Origin: Kangiella sp.
GTDB taxonomy: Bacteria > Pseudomonadota > Gammaproteobacteria > Enterobacterales > Kangiellaceae
Direction: 5' to 3'
Length of the DNA stretch: 64,000 bases
NCBI GenBank assembly: GCA_028284185.1
Contig: JANQSG010000018.1
Coordinates: 241,642 to 305,641, forward strand
The position numbers and the translations under genes are program-made. The notes beneath the pieces were generated by a model. The model was not told where the DNA came from, ran no database searches, and saw only the letters and a list, made by a program, of their open reading frames with translations. Positions 44,098-54,588 of this stretch are shown here, piece after piece (the first letter of the stretch is position 1; each line of letters starts with the position of its first letter).

Positions 44098-45594
44098 ATG
44101 AGCAATAAAGAAATTTTGTTAGTAGTTGAAGCTGTTTCAAACGAAAAAGATGTTAATCCAGAAGTGATTTTTGGTGCTTTGGAAGCAGCTTTAGCAACGG
44201 CAACGAAAAAGAAACATGGCACTGATATTGATGTGCGTGTGGATATTGACCGTGAAACTGGTGACTATGACACTTTCCGTCGTTGGGAAGTGATTGCAGA
44301 TGATGCTGAGATGGAAGAACCATTAGGCCAAATTACGCTTTCGGCAGCACAAATTGATGAGCCTGAAATTCAATTGGGCGAATTTGTTGAAGAGCAAATT
44401 GAATCGATTGAATTTGGCCGTATTGCGGCGCAGACCGCCAAGCAAGTGATTGTGCAAAAAGTGCGCGAAGCGGAGCGCGCAAAAACCGTTGATGCATTCC
44501 GTGATCGAGTTGGCGAGTTAATTACGGGTGTGGTGAAGAAAATTACCCGTGATTATATTTTCCTGGATTTGGGTAGCAATGCAGAAGCGGTGATTAAGCG
44601 TGATGAAATGATGCCACGGGAAACGGTTCGCGCAGGGGATCGTATTCGTGGTTTATTATATGAAATTAATGAAGAGCATCGTGGCCCGCAATTGTTTGTC
44701 AGCCGTACCAAGCCACAGATGTTGGTGGAATTGTTCCGTATTGAAGTACCGGAAATCGGCGAGCAGGTGATTGAAATTAAAGGTGCTGCTCGTGATCCAG
44801 GTTCACGCGCTAAAGTTGCAGTGAAAACCAACGATAAACGTATTGATCCGGTGGGCGCTTGTGTTGGTATGCGCGGTGCGCGTGTGCAGGCGGTAACAGG
44901 TGAGTTGAATGGTGAGCGTATCGATATCGTATTATTTGACGATAATCCGGCGCAATTTGTGATTAATGCGATGGCACCAGCAGAAGTCATTTCAATAGTA
45001 GTGGATGAAGACAGACAATCCATGGACATTGCGGTTGCTGAAGATCAATTGGCACAAGCCATTGGTCGTAGCGGTCAAAATATTCGTCTGGCCAGTGAGT
45101 TAACTGGTTGGGAGCTGAATGTGATGACTGAAGAAGATTTTACTGAAAAAAATCAGTCAGATTCTGATACGGTATTGGCAGCTTTTGTTAAAGATCTGGA
45201 TGTTGATGAAGAGTTGGCTGAGATTTTAGTACAGGAAGGCTTTACGACTTTAGAGGAAGTGGCTTATGTCCCATCTTCTGAAATGCTGGAAATTGAAGGT
45301 TTTGATGAAGGTTTGATTGATGCACTTAAAAACCGCGCTAAAGATGCCTTATTGACTAAAGCGATTGCCAGTGAAGAAAAGCTGGATAAAGCTGAGCCAG
45401 CGGACGATTTATTGAATATGGATGGTATGGATCGTCATTTAGCTTTCGTATTAGCAAGTAAAGGTATCGTGACTATGGAAGATTTGGCGGAGCTTGCGAT
45501 TGATGATTTAGTGGATATCGAAGATATCGACGAAGAACGTGCTGCAGAATTAATTATGACCGCACGCAAACCCTGGTTCGAGGACCAGGAATAA
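44098..45594 (+). CDS. nusA: transcription elongation/termination factor NusA
   Basis: NusA binds RNA polymerase and regulates pausing, termination and antitermination. The 498-residue product has an N-terminal polymerase-binding domain (1-130), an S1 domain (about 135-200, [21 protein letters not shown]) and two KH domains (about 205-350). These include [15 protein letters not shown] and [18 protein letters not shown]. Two C-terminal acidic HhH-type repeats follow ([15 protein letters not shown] and [16 protein letters not shown]), as in gammaproteobacteria. Confidence 0.97.
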   Translation: MSNKEILLVVEAVSNEKDVNPEVIFGALEAALATATKKKHGTDIDVRVDIDRETGDYDTFRRWEVIADDAEMEEPLGQITLSAAQIDEPEIQLGEFVEEQIESIEFGRIAAQTAKQVIVQKVREAERAKTVDAFRDRVGELITGVVKKITRDYIFLDLGSNAEAVIKRDEMMPRETVRAGDRIRGLLYEINEEHRGPQLFVSRTKPQMLVELFRIEVPEIGEQVIEIKGAARDPGSRAKVAVKTNDKRIDPVGACVGMRGARVQAVTGELNGERIDIVLFDDNPAQFVINAMAPAEVISIVVDEDRQSMDIAVAEDQLAQAIGRSGQNIRLASELTGWELNVMTEEDFTEKNQSDSDTVLAAFVKDLDVDEELAEILVQEGFTTLEEVAYVPSSEMLEIEGFDEGLIDALKNRAKDALLTKAIASEEKLDKAEPADDLLNMDGMDRHLAFVLASKGIVTMEDLAELAIDDLVDIEDIDEERAAELIMTARKPWFEDQE

Positions 45595-45612
45595 AGAGAG
45601 CGGGGTATTTGA

Positions 45613-48276
45613 ATGTCCGATATAACAGTAAAAAAATTAGCAGAAACGGTTAAGACTCCGGTCGAAAAATTATTGGAGCAATTGGCGGCGGCTGGCATAA
45701 AAGTTAAAGACGAAAATGCTTCTATTACCGATAAGCAAAAGAAAACTTTACTAGCTTATTTGCAAAAAAGTCATGGTGGTGAAGATGGCTCTACTAAACC
45801 ACAAAAAATTACTCTGCGCCGTACTCAAAAAAGTACCCTAAGTGTAACCAGCGCTGAAGGTAAGAAAAAATCGGTACAGGTTGCGGTTAAGAAAAAACGT
45901 ACTTTTGTTAAGCGTTCAGCAGAAGAGCTGGCCAAGCTGGCACAGGAAGAGGAAGAGCGCAAGCAACAAGAAGATGCTCGCCTAAAAGCAGAAGCAGAAG
46001 CGATCAAGAAAGCTGAAGAAGCAGCCAAGAAAAAAGCTGAAGAAACGGCTAAAAAGAAAGCTGAAGCGGAAGCCAGGAAAAAATCTGAAGTGGAAGCTAA
46101 AAAAGCTGCTGAAGAAAAAGCTGCAGCTGAAGCTCAGAAAAAAGCCGAAGAAGAGTTGCAACGTAAAATTGAAGAGTCCAAGCTTACAGAAGAAGAGAAA
46201 GCTAAGCGTGCTGAAGAAGCCAAAAAGAAAATTGAACAACAACTGGAAGAGAAGAAGAAAACTGCTTCTGATAAGCCAGTTGTAGTTAAGGCTGATCCTA
46301 CTGCTAAAGTTAAGCCTATGTCTTTGGCTGATTTTGAGGAGAAATCGGGGCAGCGTAAAAAGCGTAAAAAGAAAGGTAAGAAAAAAACTTCTGATGCTGA
46401 TCTGGTAGCTAATGCGGTAGCGGATGCTAATCAAAAAGGTGTAGTCATTGAACAGAAAGTGTATGAAGCCCCATCTGCTATGAAACAACACGGATTTAAA
46501 AAGCCTACCACTGAAATTATTCATGAGGTAGCCATTCCAGAAACCATTACTGTAGGTGAGTTGGCTAAGGCCATGACGGTTAAAGCACCGGAATTGATGA
46601 AAGCCATGATGAAAGTGGGCGTAATGGCAACGGTAAATCAGTCTATTGATCAGGAAACCGCTTCTTTGATTGTTGAGGAAATGGGCCATAAACCGATCAT
46701 GGTTAATGAGAATGAGGAAGAAGAAAAGGCTTTATCGGATGCGCTTTCGGAGGAAGGCGAAGTTCAATCTCGTGCGCCAGTAGTGACTATTATGGGCCAT
46801 GTTGATCACGGTAAAACTTCTTTGCTGGATTACATTCGTGCCAGTCATGTAGCCTCTGGTGAAGCGGGCGGCATTACCCAGCATATTGGTGCTTATCATG
46901 TAGAAACTGATAAGGGCATGATTACCTTTTTAGATACCCCTGGTCATGCGGCCTTTACCGCAATGCGCGCTCGTGGTGCTGAAGTGACCGATATCGTGAT
47001 TTTGATTGTGGCGGCTGATGATGGCGTGATGCCACAAACCATTGAAGCGGTGCAACACGCCAAAGCATCGGGCGTACCTATGATTGTGGCGGTGAATAAA
47101 GTTGATAAGCCTGAAGCAGATCCGGATCGTGTTAAGAACGAATTATCACAGCATGATGTGATCCCCGAAGATTGGGGCGGCGATGTGCAGTTTGTCCATG
47201 TTTCGGCTAAAACAGGTGAAGGTGTAGATGAATTGCTTGATGCAATTTTATTGCAATCAGAAGTTCTGGAATTAACGGCCGTGGCACAAGGTGCAGCCAA
47301 AGGCTTTGTGATTGAAGCACGCCTGGACAAAGGTCGCGGCGCTATTGCTTCGGTTTTGGTACAAAAAGGTGAGCTTAAAAAGGGCGATATCCTGTTGGCT
47401 GGTACTCATTATGGTCGGGTGCGTGCCATGCTTGATGAAAATGGTGAAACCATTGATGTGGCAGGCCCTTCGATTCCGGTTGAGATCTTAGGTTTGTCTG
47501 GTGTTCCGGTGGCCGGTGATGGAGCAATGGCGGTGGCTGATGAAAGAACAGCACGCGAAATTGCGGCAAAGCGTGAGCAAAAAGAGCGTGAAGATCGTCA
47601 GACTCGCCAGCAAAAGGCTAAGCTGGAAAATATGTTTGCCAATATGGGCGATTCCGAAGAAGCGCAACAGTTGAATGTAATTATTAAAGCTGATGTTCAA
47701 GGTTCGGTTGAGGCATTGAGTAAATCGTTAGTGGATTTGGCGCATGACGAAGTGGAAGTACGTGTGATTTCTAGTGGTGTCGGTGGTATTAAGGAAACTG
47801 ACGTAACACTGGCAGCTGCCTCTAACGCTATTATTATTGGTTTTAACGTGCGTGCGGATGGTGCTGCGCGTAAAACCGCTGAACAGGAAGCTGTTGAAAT
47901 TCGTTATTACAGTATCATTTATGAAGCTATTGACGAAGTCAAAGCAGCACTTAGTGGTATGTTGGCGCCAGAATTCAGACAAGACATTATCGGCCTGGCT
48001 GAGGTGCGTGATGTCTTCAAATCGCCAAAACTGGGCGCGATTGCCGGTTGTATGGTGGTTGAAGGTATTATTAAACGTAATAATCCAATCCGTGTATTGC
48101 GTGACGATGTGGTTATCTATGAAGGTGAGCTGGAATCACTGCGTCGGTTTAAAGATGACGTTAATGAAGTGCGTAATGGTATGGAATGTGGTATTGGCGT
48201 TAAGAATTATAATGACGTCAAAGTCGGCGACCAAATCGAAGTATTTGAAGTGGTTGAAGTAAAGCGTAGTCTTTAA
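45613..48276 (+). CDS. infB: translation initiation factor IF-2
   Basis: IF-2 is the GTPase that places initiator tRNA on the 30S subunit. The 887-residue product has an IF2_N domain (1-50), a long Lys/Glu/Ala coiled region (about 95-220, [15 protein letters not shown] type), a second N-domain (about 305-360), the G domain with [17 protein letters not shown] and NKVDKPEAD, and the beta-barrel and fMet-binding C-terminal domains. Length and organisation are usual for gammaproteobacteria. It is 18 bases after nusA. Confidence 0.98.
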   Translation: MSDITVKKLAETVKTPVEKLLEQLAAAGIKVKDENASITDKQKKTLLAYLQKSHGGEDGSTKPQKITLRRTQKSTLSVTSAEGKKKSVQVAVKKKRTFVKRSAEELAKLAQEEEERKQQEDARLKAEAEAIKKAEEAAKKKAEETAKKKAEAEARKKSEVEAKKAAEEKAAAEAQKKAEEELQRKIEESKLTEEEKAKRAEEAKKKIEQQLEEKKKTASDKPVVVKADPTAKVKPMSLADFEEKSGQRKKRKKKGKKKTSDADLVANAVADANQKGVVIEQKVYEAPSAMKQHGFKKPTTEIIHEVAIPETITVGELAKAMTVKAPELMKAMMKVGVMATVNQSIDQETASLIVEEMGHKPIMVNENEEEEKALSDALSEEGEVQSRAPVVTIMGHVDHGKTSLLDYIRASHVASGEAGGITQHIGAYHVETDKGMITFLDTPGHAAFTAMRARGAEVTDIVILIVAADDGVMPQTIEAVQHAKASGVPMIVAVNKVDKPEADPDRVKNELSQHDVIPEDWGGDVQFVHVSAKTGEGVDELLDAILLQSEVLELTAVAQGAAKGFVIEARLDKGRGAIASVLVQKGELKKGDILLAGTHYGRVRAMLDENGETIDVAGPSIPVEILGLSGVPVAGDGAMAVADERTAREIAAKREQKEREDRQTRQQKAKLENMFANMGDSEEAQQLNVIIKADVQGSVEALSKSLVDLAHDEVEVRVISSGVGGIKETDVTLAAASNAIIIGFNVRADGAARKTAEQEAVEIRYYSIIYEAIDEVKAALSGMLAPEFRQDIIGLAEVRDVFKSPKLGAIAGCMVVEGIIKRNNPIRVLRDDVVIYEGELESLRRFKDDVNEVRNGMECGIGVKNYNDVKVGDQIEVFEVVEVKRSL

Positions 48277-48302
48277 TGGTTTGATTTTTAAGGATTTTAT
48301 TG

Positions 48303-48680
48303 ATGGCTACTAGCTCTCGCGCGGCACGAGTTGCGGATCAGATCCAGCGGGATCTGGCAGTGCTGTTGCAGCGTGAAATGAAAGATCCGCGCTTGGGCAT
48401 TGTCACCGTTTCGGCGGTGGAAGTGTCCAGCGATCTGCAAAACGCTAAAGTCTTTGTGACTTTTCTTGGCAAAGAAGCAGCAGAAGAGATTGAGGCCGGG
48501 GTTGAAGTTTTGACCCATGCGGCAGGTTTTTTGCGCAGCCAATTGGCAAAATCAATTCGGATGCGTAGTGTGCCTAGCTTGAAATTCTTCTACGACAAAT
48601 CCATTTCAGAAGGCCAAAAAATGTCCTCGCTCATTGAACAGGCCATTTCATCTGACCAAGCTAATCACTCTGAGTCTTAA
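48303..48680 (+). CDS. rbfA: ribosome-binding factor A
   Basis: RbfA acts in late 30S maturation and cold adaptation. The 125-residue product has the KH-like fold with RAARVADQIQRDLAVLLQRE, DPRLGIVTVSAVEVS and SLKFFYDKSISEG. The start is ATG at 48303; a TTG one codon earlier is in frame. It follows infB by 26 bases. Confidence 0.96.
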   Translation: MATSSRAARVADQIQRDLAVLLQREMKDPRLGIVTVSAVEVSSDLQNAKVFVTFLGKEAAEEIEAGVEVLTHAAGFLRSQLAKSIRMRSVPSLKFFYDKSISEGQKMSSLIEQAISSDQANHSES

Positions 48681-48697
48681 TTCGCTGGAACCTTAAG

Positions 48698-49618
48698 ATG
48701 GCAAGACGTAAAAAACGTGGCCGCGACATTAGCGGTATTTTGTTGTTGGATAAACCAACTGGCATAACCTCGAATAAGGCTTTGCAGGATGTGAAATACC
48801 TTTATTTTGCAGCTAAAGCAGGTCATACAGGATCGCTTGATCCGATTGCAACTGGGGTTTTACCCATCTGTTTTGGTGAAGCCACTAAATTTTCTCAATT
48901 TCTGTTAAATGCTGATAAAAAGTATCAAGTAGTTGCTAAATTAGGTGAAAAGACTACTACGGCGGATAGGGAAGGTGAAGTGATTGAAACACATTCAGTC
49001 AATGTGTCGGAAAGTGAATTTGTCACGGTAATGCAACAATTTACAGGTACCATCAGTCAGGTTCCTTCGATGTATTCCGCTTTGAAACATCAAGGGGTAC
49101 CGCTTCATAAACTGGCTCGACAAGGTATTGAAGTAGAAAGGGAAGCAAGAGAAGTAACCATTTACTCACTAAATTTATTATCGTTCCAGGATAATATGAT
49201 AGAGATGGATGTGCATTGCTCTAAGGGAACTTATATCAGAAATCTTGTCGAAGATATTGGAGATGCTTTGGGCTGCGGCGCTCACGTTTTAGAGTTAAAA
49301 CGGACTGCGGTTGGCCAATTTGATTTATCCGAAACCATATCCATGCAACAGCTACGGCAAATGAAATCTGATGATTTGAAGCTGGAAATGGATCAGTTGT
49401 TATTGCCAATTGAAAACGCTTTACAAGGCTGGGCACAAATTATCCTTAGTGATAATGAGGCTTATTATTTAAAACAGGGCCAGCCAGTGCAGATTGCTGG
49501 CGCTCCATTAGAGGGTATGGTCTGTTTATTGGATAGTGATAAAAAGTTTCAGGGTGTTGGTAAAATTGATGAAGATGGCCGCGTCGCCCCCAGCCGTTTA
49601 TTGAAACAAGATAATTAG
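48698..49618 (+). CDS. truB: tRNA pseudouridine-55 synthase
   Basis: TruB makes pseudouridine 55 in the T-loop of tRNAs. The 306-residue product has GILLLDKPTGITSN, the catalytic aspartate in GHTGSLDPIATGVLP, GTISQVPSMYSALKHQG, and CSKGTYIRNLVEDIG. The C-terminal PUA-like domain spans about 250-300. It is between rbfA and the hydrolase gene. Confidence 0.97.
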   Translation: MARRKKRGRDISGILLLDKPTGITSNKALQDVKYLYFAAKAGHTGSLDPIATGVLPICFGEATKFSQFLLNADKKYQVVAKLGEKTTTADREGEVIETHSVNVSESEFVTVMQQFTGTISQVPSMYSALKHQGVPLHKLARQGIEVEREAREVTIYSLNLLSFQDNMIEMDVHCSKGTYIRNLVEDIGDALGCGAHVLELKRTAVGQFDLSETISMQQLRQMKSDDLKLEMDQLLLPIENALQGWAQIILSDNEAYYLKQGQPVQIAGAPLEGMVCLLDSDKKFQGVGKIDEDGRVAPSRLLKQDN

Positions 49619-49688
49619 GGATTATTAGTTATCTCATTGAAAAATAAGCAATAAAAAATGAATAAGGACAAAAATTTAGGTTGTGATT

Positions 49689-50294
49689 ATGCAAGAAGTG
49701 AAAGTGGTAATTGAACAAAAGCCTTTGGTAATTTTTTCACACGGTAAAGTAACAGGCCCTAACAGCAGTCGCATTAAAGCTTTATCGCAAATTGCTTTGC
49801 GTATGGGCTTTGAGGTGGAATCCTTGAATTATCGTCGTCTGCCTACTCATGAACGGGTGGATAAACTCAATCAGTATCTGGATGAACTGAGACGCCCTTA
49901 TATTCTAGTAGGCACCAGTATGGGTGGCTATGTATCAGCAGTTTCAGCTTTGTCACATGATCCTTTGGGGATCTTCTTGATTTCGCCTGCACTTTATTTA
50001 GATGGTTATGCGGAGGCGGAAGTGGAGAAGCTTGCTTGTCCGACTACGGTGGTACATGGCTGGAATGATGACATAGTGCCGGTTGAAAACGTGATCCGTT
50101 TTGCTAAATCTGCTGCTGCTAGTTTACATATATTTGCTGGCGGGCATCGTCTTCGCGACAAGTTGTCGGAGACAGAATCTTGTTTTGAGCAATTTTTACG
50201 AGAGTGTTTTATCAGCCCCCAAAATAATCCTGAGCTATTGCCGGATTTTGTGGAAAGGCTGGATAAAGCACCCACCCAAGCGATAAATCAGTAA
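49689..50294 (+). CDS. small alpha/beta hydrolase (RBBP9/YqiA-like)
   Basis: This 201-residue hydrolase has the N-terminal strand VIFSHGKVTGPNSSRI, the nucleophile motif LVGTSMGGYVSA, an acid in VHGWNDDIVPVEN and His in FAGGHRLRDK. It is an esterase of unknown substrate. ATG at 49689 has AGG eight bases before it; a GTG at 49683 is too close to it. It sits between truB and rpsO, which are usually adjacent, so it is an insertion in the conserved order. Confidence 0.85.
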   Translation: MQEVKVVIEQKPLVIFSHGKVTGPNSSRIKALSQIALRMGFEVESLNYRRLPTHERVDKLNQYLDELRRPYILVGTSMGGYVSAVSALSHDPLGIFLISPALYLDGYAEAEVEKLACPTTVVHGWNDDIVPVENVIRFAKSAAASLHIFAGGHRLRDKLSETESCFEQFLRECFISPQNNPELLPDFVERLDKAPTQAINQ

Positions 50295-50460
50295 CTTCCT
50301 CAAAAAACTGATCAATTCTTGCGATTTTCAAGGGGTTAGGGCTTGTTAAGGGCGCTTAACGCAGGTAAAATCGCGACTTCGTTTGATTGGCTGAATTAGT
50401 GATTGGCTGATCAGTGGTTAAAACAGACTCTTATATTTAGATAAGAATTGGAGTAGAAAT

Positions 50461-50730
50461 ATGTCACTAAGTGCAGAAGCGAAAGCTGATATCGTAAAAG
50501 AACATGGTCGCGGTGAAGGCGATACAGGTTCTCCAGAAGTACAAGTTGCTTTATTAACGGCACAAATTAATCATTTGCAAGGCCATTTTAAAGCACACAA
50601 ACATGATCACCACTCACGTCGTGGTTTGTTGCGCATGGTTAGCCAACGTCGTAAATTGTTGGATTATTTAAAGCGTAAAGACAATTCTCGCTACGCAGAT
50701 CTGATTAAGAAATTAGGTTTACGTCGCTAA
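50461..50730 (+). CDS. rpsO: 30S ribosomal protein S15
   Basis: S15 binds 16S rRNA and forms a bridge to the 50S subunit. The 89-residue product has [20 protein letters not shown], the [20 protein letters not shown] loop and the end [12 protein letters not shown]. The leader has GTTAAG/CTTAAC (50345-50360) and a GATTGGCTGA repeat (50385-50394, 50401-50410), possibly related to autoregulation. Confidence 0.98.
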   Translation: MSLSAEAKADIVKEHGRGEGDTGSPEVQVALLTAQINHLQGHFKAHKHDHHSRRGLLRMVSQRRKLLDYLKRKDNSRYADLIKKLGLRR

Positions 50731-50736
50731 AATCTT

Positions 50737-50764
50737 AAAAGGGGCTTCAAGCCCCTTTTTTGTT
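50737..50764 (+). terminator. terminator after rpsO
   Basis: AAAAGGGGC (50737-50745) pairs with GCCCCTTTT (50751-50759), loop TTCAA, followed by TTTTTG. It lies before pnp, so pnp relies on readthrough or its own promoter. Confidence 0.9.
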
Positions 50765-50848
50765 TATGGCATCAAATCCTTGATGCTGTTGGAAAACTTT
50801 CAGACGAAATAGGTTCTGAAAGGGTAAATATGTAAAAGGTAAATTATT

Positions 50849-53005
50849 GTGGATTATATAAAAAAATCTTTTGAATACGGCGGTCGTACCGTCACTATGG
50901 AAACTGGTCGAGTAGCTCGTCAGGCATCTGGCGCGGTTATGATTGACTGCGAAGGCACTACTGCTTTTGTAGCCGTGACTGGTAAAAAAGAAGCTAAGGA
51001 AGGTCAAGATTTCTTCCCATTAACGGTTAACTATCAAGAAAAAACATACGCCGCGGGCAAAATCCCAGGTGGTTTCTTGAAGCGCGAAGGTCGTCCTGCT
51101 GACGAAGAAACTTTAATCGCGCGTTTGATTGACCGTCCGTTACGTCCTTTATTTCCTGACGGGTTCGTAAATGAAGTTCAAGTTATTATCACTATTGTTT
51201 CAATTAACCAAGATATCCCAACAGAAGTGATCTCAATGTTAGGTGCTTCTGCGGCATTAGCGATCTCGGGTATTCCTTTTGCTGGTCCAGTAGGTGCAGC
51301 ACAGGTTGGTTACCTTAATGATGAATACGTTTTAAATCCAACGGTTAGCCAATTAAAAGAGTCAAAATTGGACTTGATGGTTGCGGGTACTAACGATGCG
51401 GTATTAATGGTTGAGTCAGAAGCTGACGAATTACCAGAAAACGTTATGTTAGGCGCGGTAATGTATGGCCACGAAGAATCTAAGCGTGCCATCAAAGCAA
51501 TCTCTGAGTTTGCAGCAGAAGCAGCAAAAGAAGCTTGGGATTGGACAGCTCCAGAAAAAGACATGGCTTTATATGAAGCAGTGAAAGACCATTCTTTTGC
51601 CGCTATCGAAGAAGCCTATCAAATTGCAGAAAAAACCGAGCGTTACTCTAAAGTTCATGAACTTTCAGACGCGGCAGTTGAAGCTTTAGCGGGTGACGAG
51701 GAAGGTCAACCTTCTGCGGATGACGTTAAAGACATGTTCCACTCAATTGAAAAAGAAGTGGTTCGTTCTCGCATTATCAATGGTAACCCACGTATCGATG
51801 GTCGTGAGCCAGATATGGTTCGTGCGTTAGATATCCGTACGGGTGTTTTACCAAGAACTCACGGTAGCGCAATCTTTACTCGTGGTGAAACGCAAGCCTT
51901 AGTGGTTGCGACTTTAGGTACTGAGCGTGATGCACAGATCAAAGACAGCATCATGGGTGAATCAAAAGATCACTTTATGTTGCACTACAACTTCCCGCCA
52001 TACTGTGTAGGCGAAACTGGTTTTATGGGCTCGCCAAAGCGTCGTGAAATTGGTCATGGTCGTTTGGCCAAGCGTGGCGTTGCAGCAATGGCTCCTTCAA
52101 TTGCAGAATTCCCATACACCATTCGCGTAGTTTCAGAAATCACTGAGTCAAACGGTTCTAGCTCTATGGCTTCGGTTTGCGGTACTTCATTAGCATTAAT
52201 GGATGCAGGTGTACCAATGAAAGCGCCAGTTGCTGGTATTGCTATGGGTCTTGTAAAAGAAGGCGAGAAGTTCGTGGTTCTTTCTGACATCTTAGGTGAT
52301 GAAGATCATTTAGGCGATATGGACTTTAAAGTGGCGGGTACTAATGACGGTATTACTGCACTGCAAATGGATATCAAAATTGATGGTATTACTCAAGAAA
52401 TCATGCAACAAGCATTACACCAAGCAAAAGGTGGTCGTTTGCATATCTTGAGTGTAATGAACCAAGCAATTGATAAGCCGCGTGATGATATTTCTGAGCA
52501 CGCTCCGCGTATTACGACTATCAAGATCCCAGTAGACAAAATCTCTGAAGTGATTGGTAAGGGTGGTTCTACTATCCGTGCATTAACTGAAGAAACGGGT
52601 GCTACCATTGAGATCGAAGACGACGGTACCGTTAAAGTTGCTTCTAGCGATGCTGAAGGTTCAGCCGAAGCGATTAAGCGTATTGAGCTTATCACAATGG
52701 AAATCACTGCAGGTATGGAGTTTGAAGGCAAAGTGGTTCGCCTGGCAGATTTCGGCGCATTCGTTCAATTAACGCCTGGTAAAGACGGTCTGGTACATAT
52801 TTCACAAATCGCTCATGAGCGTGTGAATAAAGTGACTGACTACTTGAAAGAAGGTGATGTAGTTAAGGTAAAAGTACTAGAAGTGGATCGTCAGGGGCGT
52901 ATCCGCTTAAGTATGAAAGCATTAATTGAACCACCAGTTCAAGAAGAAGCTCCAACTCCTGAAGCTGCTCCACAAGAGTCTGCACCAGAAGCTGACGCTG
53001 AATAA
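50849..53005 (+). CDS. pnp: polyribonucleotide nucleotidyltransferase
   Basis: PNPase degrades RNA 3' to 5' by phosphorolysis and can also polymerise. The 718-residue product has two RNase PH domains (about 10-145 and 325-455, e.g. [11 protein letters not shown] and [16 protein letters not shown]), a KH domain ([20 protein letters not shown], about 560-620) and an S1 domain (about 625-695, [20 protein letters not shown]). An acidic tail ([17 protein letters not shown]) ends it. Start is GTG with AAGGTAA eight bases before. Confidence 0.97.
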   Translation: MDYIKKSFEYGGRTVTMETGRVARQASGAVMIDCEGTTAFVAVTGKKEAKEGQDFFPLTVNYQEKTYAAGKIPGGFLKREGRPADEETLIARLIDRPLRPLFPDGFVNEVQVIITIVSINQDIPTEVISMLGASAALAISGIPFAGPVGAAQVGYLNDEYVLNPTVSQLKESKLDLMVAGTNDAVLMVESEADELPENVMLGAVMYGHEESKRAIKAISEFAAEAAKEAWDWTAPEKDMALYEAVKDHSFAAIEEAYQIAEKTERYSKVHELSDAAVEALAGDEEGQPSADDVKDMFHSIEKEVVRSRIINGNPRIDGREPDMVRALDIRTGVLPRTHGSAIFTRGETQALVVATLGTERDAQIKDSIMGESKDHFMLHYNFPPYCVGETGFMGSPKRREIGHGRLAKRGVAAMAPSIAEFPYTIRVVSEITESNGSSSMASVCGTSLALMDAGVPMKAPVAGIAMGLVKEGEKFVVLSDILGDEDHLGDMDFKVAGTNDGITALQMDIKIDGITQEIMQQALHQAKGGRLHILSVMNQAIDKPRDDISEHAPRITTIKIPVDKISEVIGKGGSTIRALTEETGATIEIEDDGTVKVASSDAEGSAEAIKRIELITMEITAGMEFEGKVVRLADFGAFVQLTPGKDGLVHISQIAHERVNKVTDYLKEGDVVKVKVLEVDRQGRIRLSMKALIEPPVQEEAPTPEAAPQESAPEADAE

Positions 53006-53036
53006 TCACTTTTTTTAAAAGAGTATGATTATAGAA

Positions 53037-53061
53037 AAAGGGAGCTTAGGCTCCCTTTGTT
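53037..53061 (+). terminator. terminator after pnp
   Basis: AAAGGGAGC (53037-53045) pairs with GCTCCCTTT (53050-53058), loop TTAG, followed by GTTATT. It lies 32 bases after the pnp stop. Confidence 0.85.
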
Positions 53062-53528
53062 ATTACTACATCCAGTCATTCCCGAAAAGACAGGCGATCG
53101 AAGAAAGCTCCTGCGGTGAATCTATTAAGATAACTTAATTGATGTTTATTTTCTCTCTAAAGAGACTTCCTTTGGTCGTTTGCTTGTCCAAAGAAAACGA
53201 ACCAAAAGAAAAGATACCCCAGTTGCTTGGTCTGCGGCTACCTTGCGTTTCTCGCAATAATCGGCGCATTTGACAACTCGCTTCGCTCAAACATGCCAAA
53301 TGCTTTTTCCAATTATTACTGCGATACTCAGCAAGCTTTAAGGGGTAAGTGATGTTAACAAGTAGGTTAGAGTGAACTTGCGAACTCTAACTGTATTAAT
53401 CATTTTGCTGGAGTTTATAAATTCACTCCAAACTGCTTATACTATTCCGAAATAGTTATTTACAGAGATGATTTCCCCCTTTCAGTTAGCTTTAGTATGC
53501 TAAAGCAGTAAAATTTTATGGGGGATTT
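53062..53528. other. intergenic region resembling a dispersed repeat
   Basis: No gene is visible in these 467 bases. An imperfect inverted repeat, TTTGGTCGTTT...AAACGAACCAAA, sits at about 53172-53204. The stretch AGAAAACGAACCAAAAGAAAAGATACC followed by GGCGCATTTGACAACTC and repeated TTCGCTC-type motifs is of a composition I associate with intergenic repeats, but I cannot confirm copies from this window. The last 60 bases may hold the promoter of the next gene (TGCTAAAGCAGTAAAATT). Confidence 0.35.
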
Positions 53529-54044
53529 ATGAAGAAAATTATCTTTGTGTTACTAGCAGTAGTTTCAATACAAGCAAATGCTGCGCAACAACCAGTTCCA
53601 TGTTCAGCTAAAGAGTACCGCCAGTTTGATTTTTGGATTGGTGAGTGGGAGGTTTTTAATCCACAAGGTCAGAAGGTTGGCGAGAACAAAATTGAGAAAA
53701 TTTTAAATGGTTGCTCTCTAAAAGAATCGTGGCAAAGCACAACCGGCTATCGCGGCCATAGTTTTAATATTTATGACCAAACCAGAAAGAAGTGGCACCA
53801 AACTTGGGTTGATATTGGTGGCAGCTTATTGCAACTTGATGGTGGGTTAAAAGATGGTGCTATGGTAATGAGGGGTTTTACTCAAGGACAAAGTGGTAAG
53901 GTTCTAAATCGCATTACCTGGACGCCGGTAAAAGATGGTGATAAAACCCATGTGCGCCAAGTTTGGGAAACCACTACTAATTTAGGCAAAACCTGGCAAA
54001 CCTTATTTGATGGATTATATAAAAAGAAGCAATCATCAAAATAA
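53529..54044 (+). CDS. secreted protein, DUF1579-like
   Basis: This 171-residue exported protein has a signal peptide (MKKIIFVLLAVVSIQANA) and a lipocalin-like beta domain, starting YRQFDFWIGEWEVFNPQG and containing KILNGCSLKESWQS and VWETTTNLGKTWQTLFDGLY. The FDFWIGEW motif is typical of DUF1579-like secreted proteins. No catalytic residues are evident. It is followed by a small membrane-protein gene 17 bases on. Confidence 0.75.
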   Translation: MKKIIFVLLAVVSIQANAAQQPVPCSAKEYRQFDFWIGEWEVFNPQGQKVGENKIEKILNGCSLKESWQSTTGYRGHSFNIYDQTRKKWHQTWVDIGGSLLQLDGGLKDGAMVMRGFTQGQSGKVLNRITWTPVKDGDKTHVRQVWETTTNLGKTWQTLFDGLYKKKQSSK

Positions 54045-54061
54045 TTTAGAGGAATAACACT

Positions 54062-54460
54062 ATGGGTAAGAAAATCTTAGCAGTAATTATTGGGTTGATC
54101 GTTGGTGGCTTGGTTATTATGGGCATCGAGTCGATTAATATATTGCGCTTTCCGTGGCCAGAAGGATTGAATTTGGAAGATAAGGATGCTTTTGCCGAAT
54201 ATGTACAAGGTTTGCCTGTCAGTGCCTTAATTACGGTATTACTAGCTCATATCGCTGGTGCCTTGGTTGCAGGGTTTTTAAGTACTAAAATTGCCGCAGC
54301 TAACAATTATACTTTAGCAGTAATTTGTGGAGTGATACTGTTAGCTGGTGCAGTAGTGAACTTATTTATGATTCCACACCCAGTCTGGTTTATGGTCGTT
54401 AATGTTTTAACCATTATTCCTGCGGCATTATTAGGTTCAAAACTGGCAATTAAAGAATAA
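54062..54460 (+). CDS. four-helix membrane protein of unknown function
   Basis: This 132-residue protein has four hydrophobic segments (about 5-24, 52-73, 82-101, 105-127). A short polar loop, SINILRFPWPEGLNLEDKDAF, follows the first helix. Ribosome site GAGGAATAACACT. Its close spacing to the DUF1579-like gene suggests one transcription unit. I do not recognise the family. Confidence 0.75.
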   Translation: MGKKILAVIIGLIVGGLVIMGIESINILRFPWPEGLNLEDKDAFAEYVQGLPVSALITVLLAHIAGALVAGFLSTKIAAANNYTLAVICGVILLAGAVVNLFMIPHPVWFMVVNVLTIIPAALLGSKLAIKE

Positions 54461-54470
54461 AGAAGTTGAG

Positions 54471-54528
54471 CTCTCGAGCCAGAAGTTAGGGTATAGCTTG
54501 ATTTTAGGGGTAACCTTCTGGTCGAGAG
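54471..54528. repeat. long hairpin between convergent genes
   Basis: CTCTCGAGCCAGAAG (54471-54485) pairs with CTTCTGGTCGAGAG (54515-54528) with a single bulged base, and the stem can extend by TTA/TAA. The loop is about 29 bases. There is no T-run, so it is not a normal terminator. It lies between a plus-strand membrane protein and a minus-strand gene. Confidence 0.6.
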
Positions 54529-54588
54529 TAAAGCGCTAAATCTTTTGCCATTTCAATAAATAAACACATCCTTGTGTTGTTGGGGAAA

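Noticed and set aside
45825-46689. Minus-strand ORFs inside infB
   Set aside because: They are shadows of the Lys/Glu-rich coding strand and give Phe/Leu/Ser-rich, low-complexity products.
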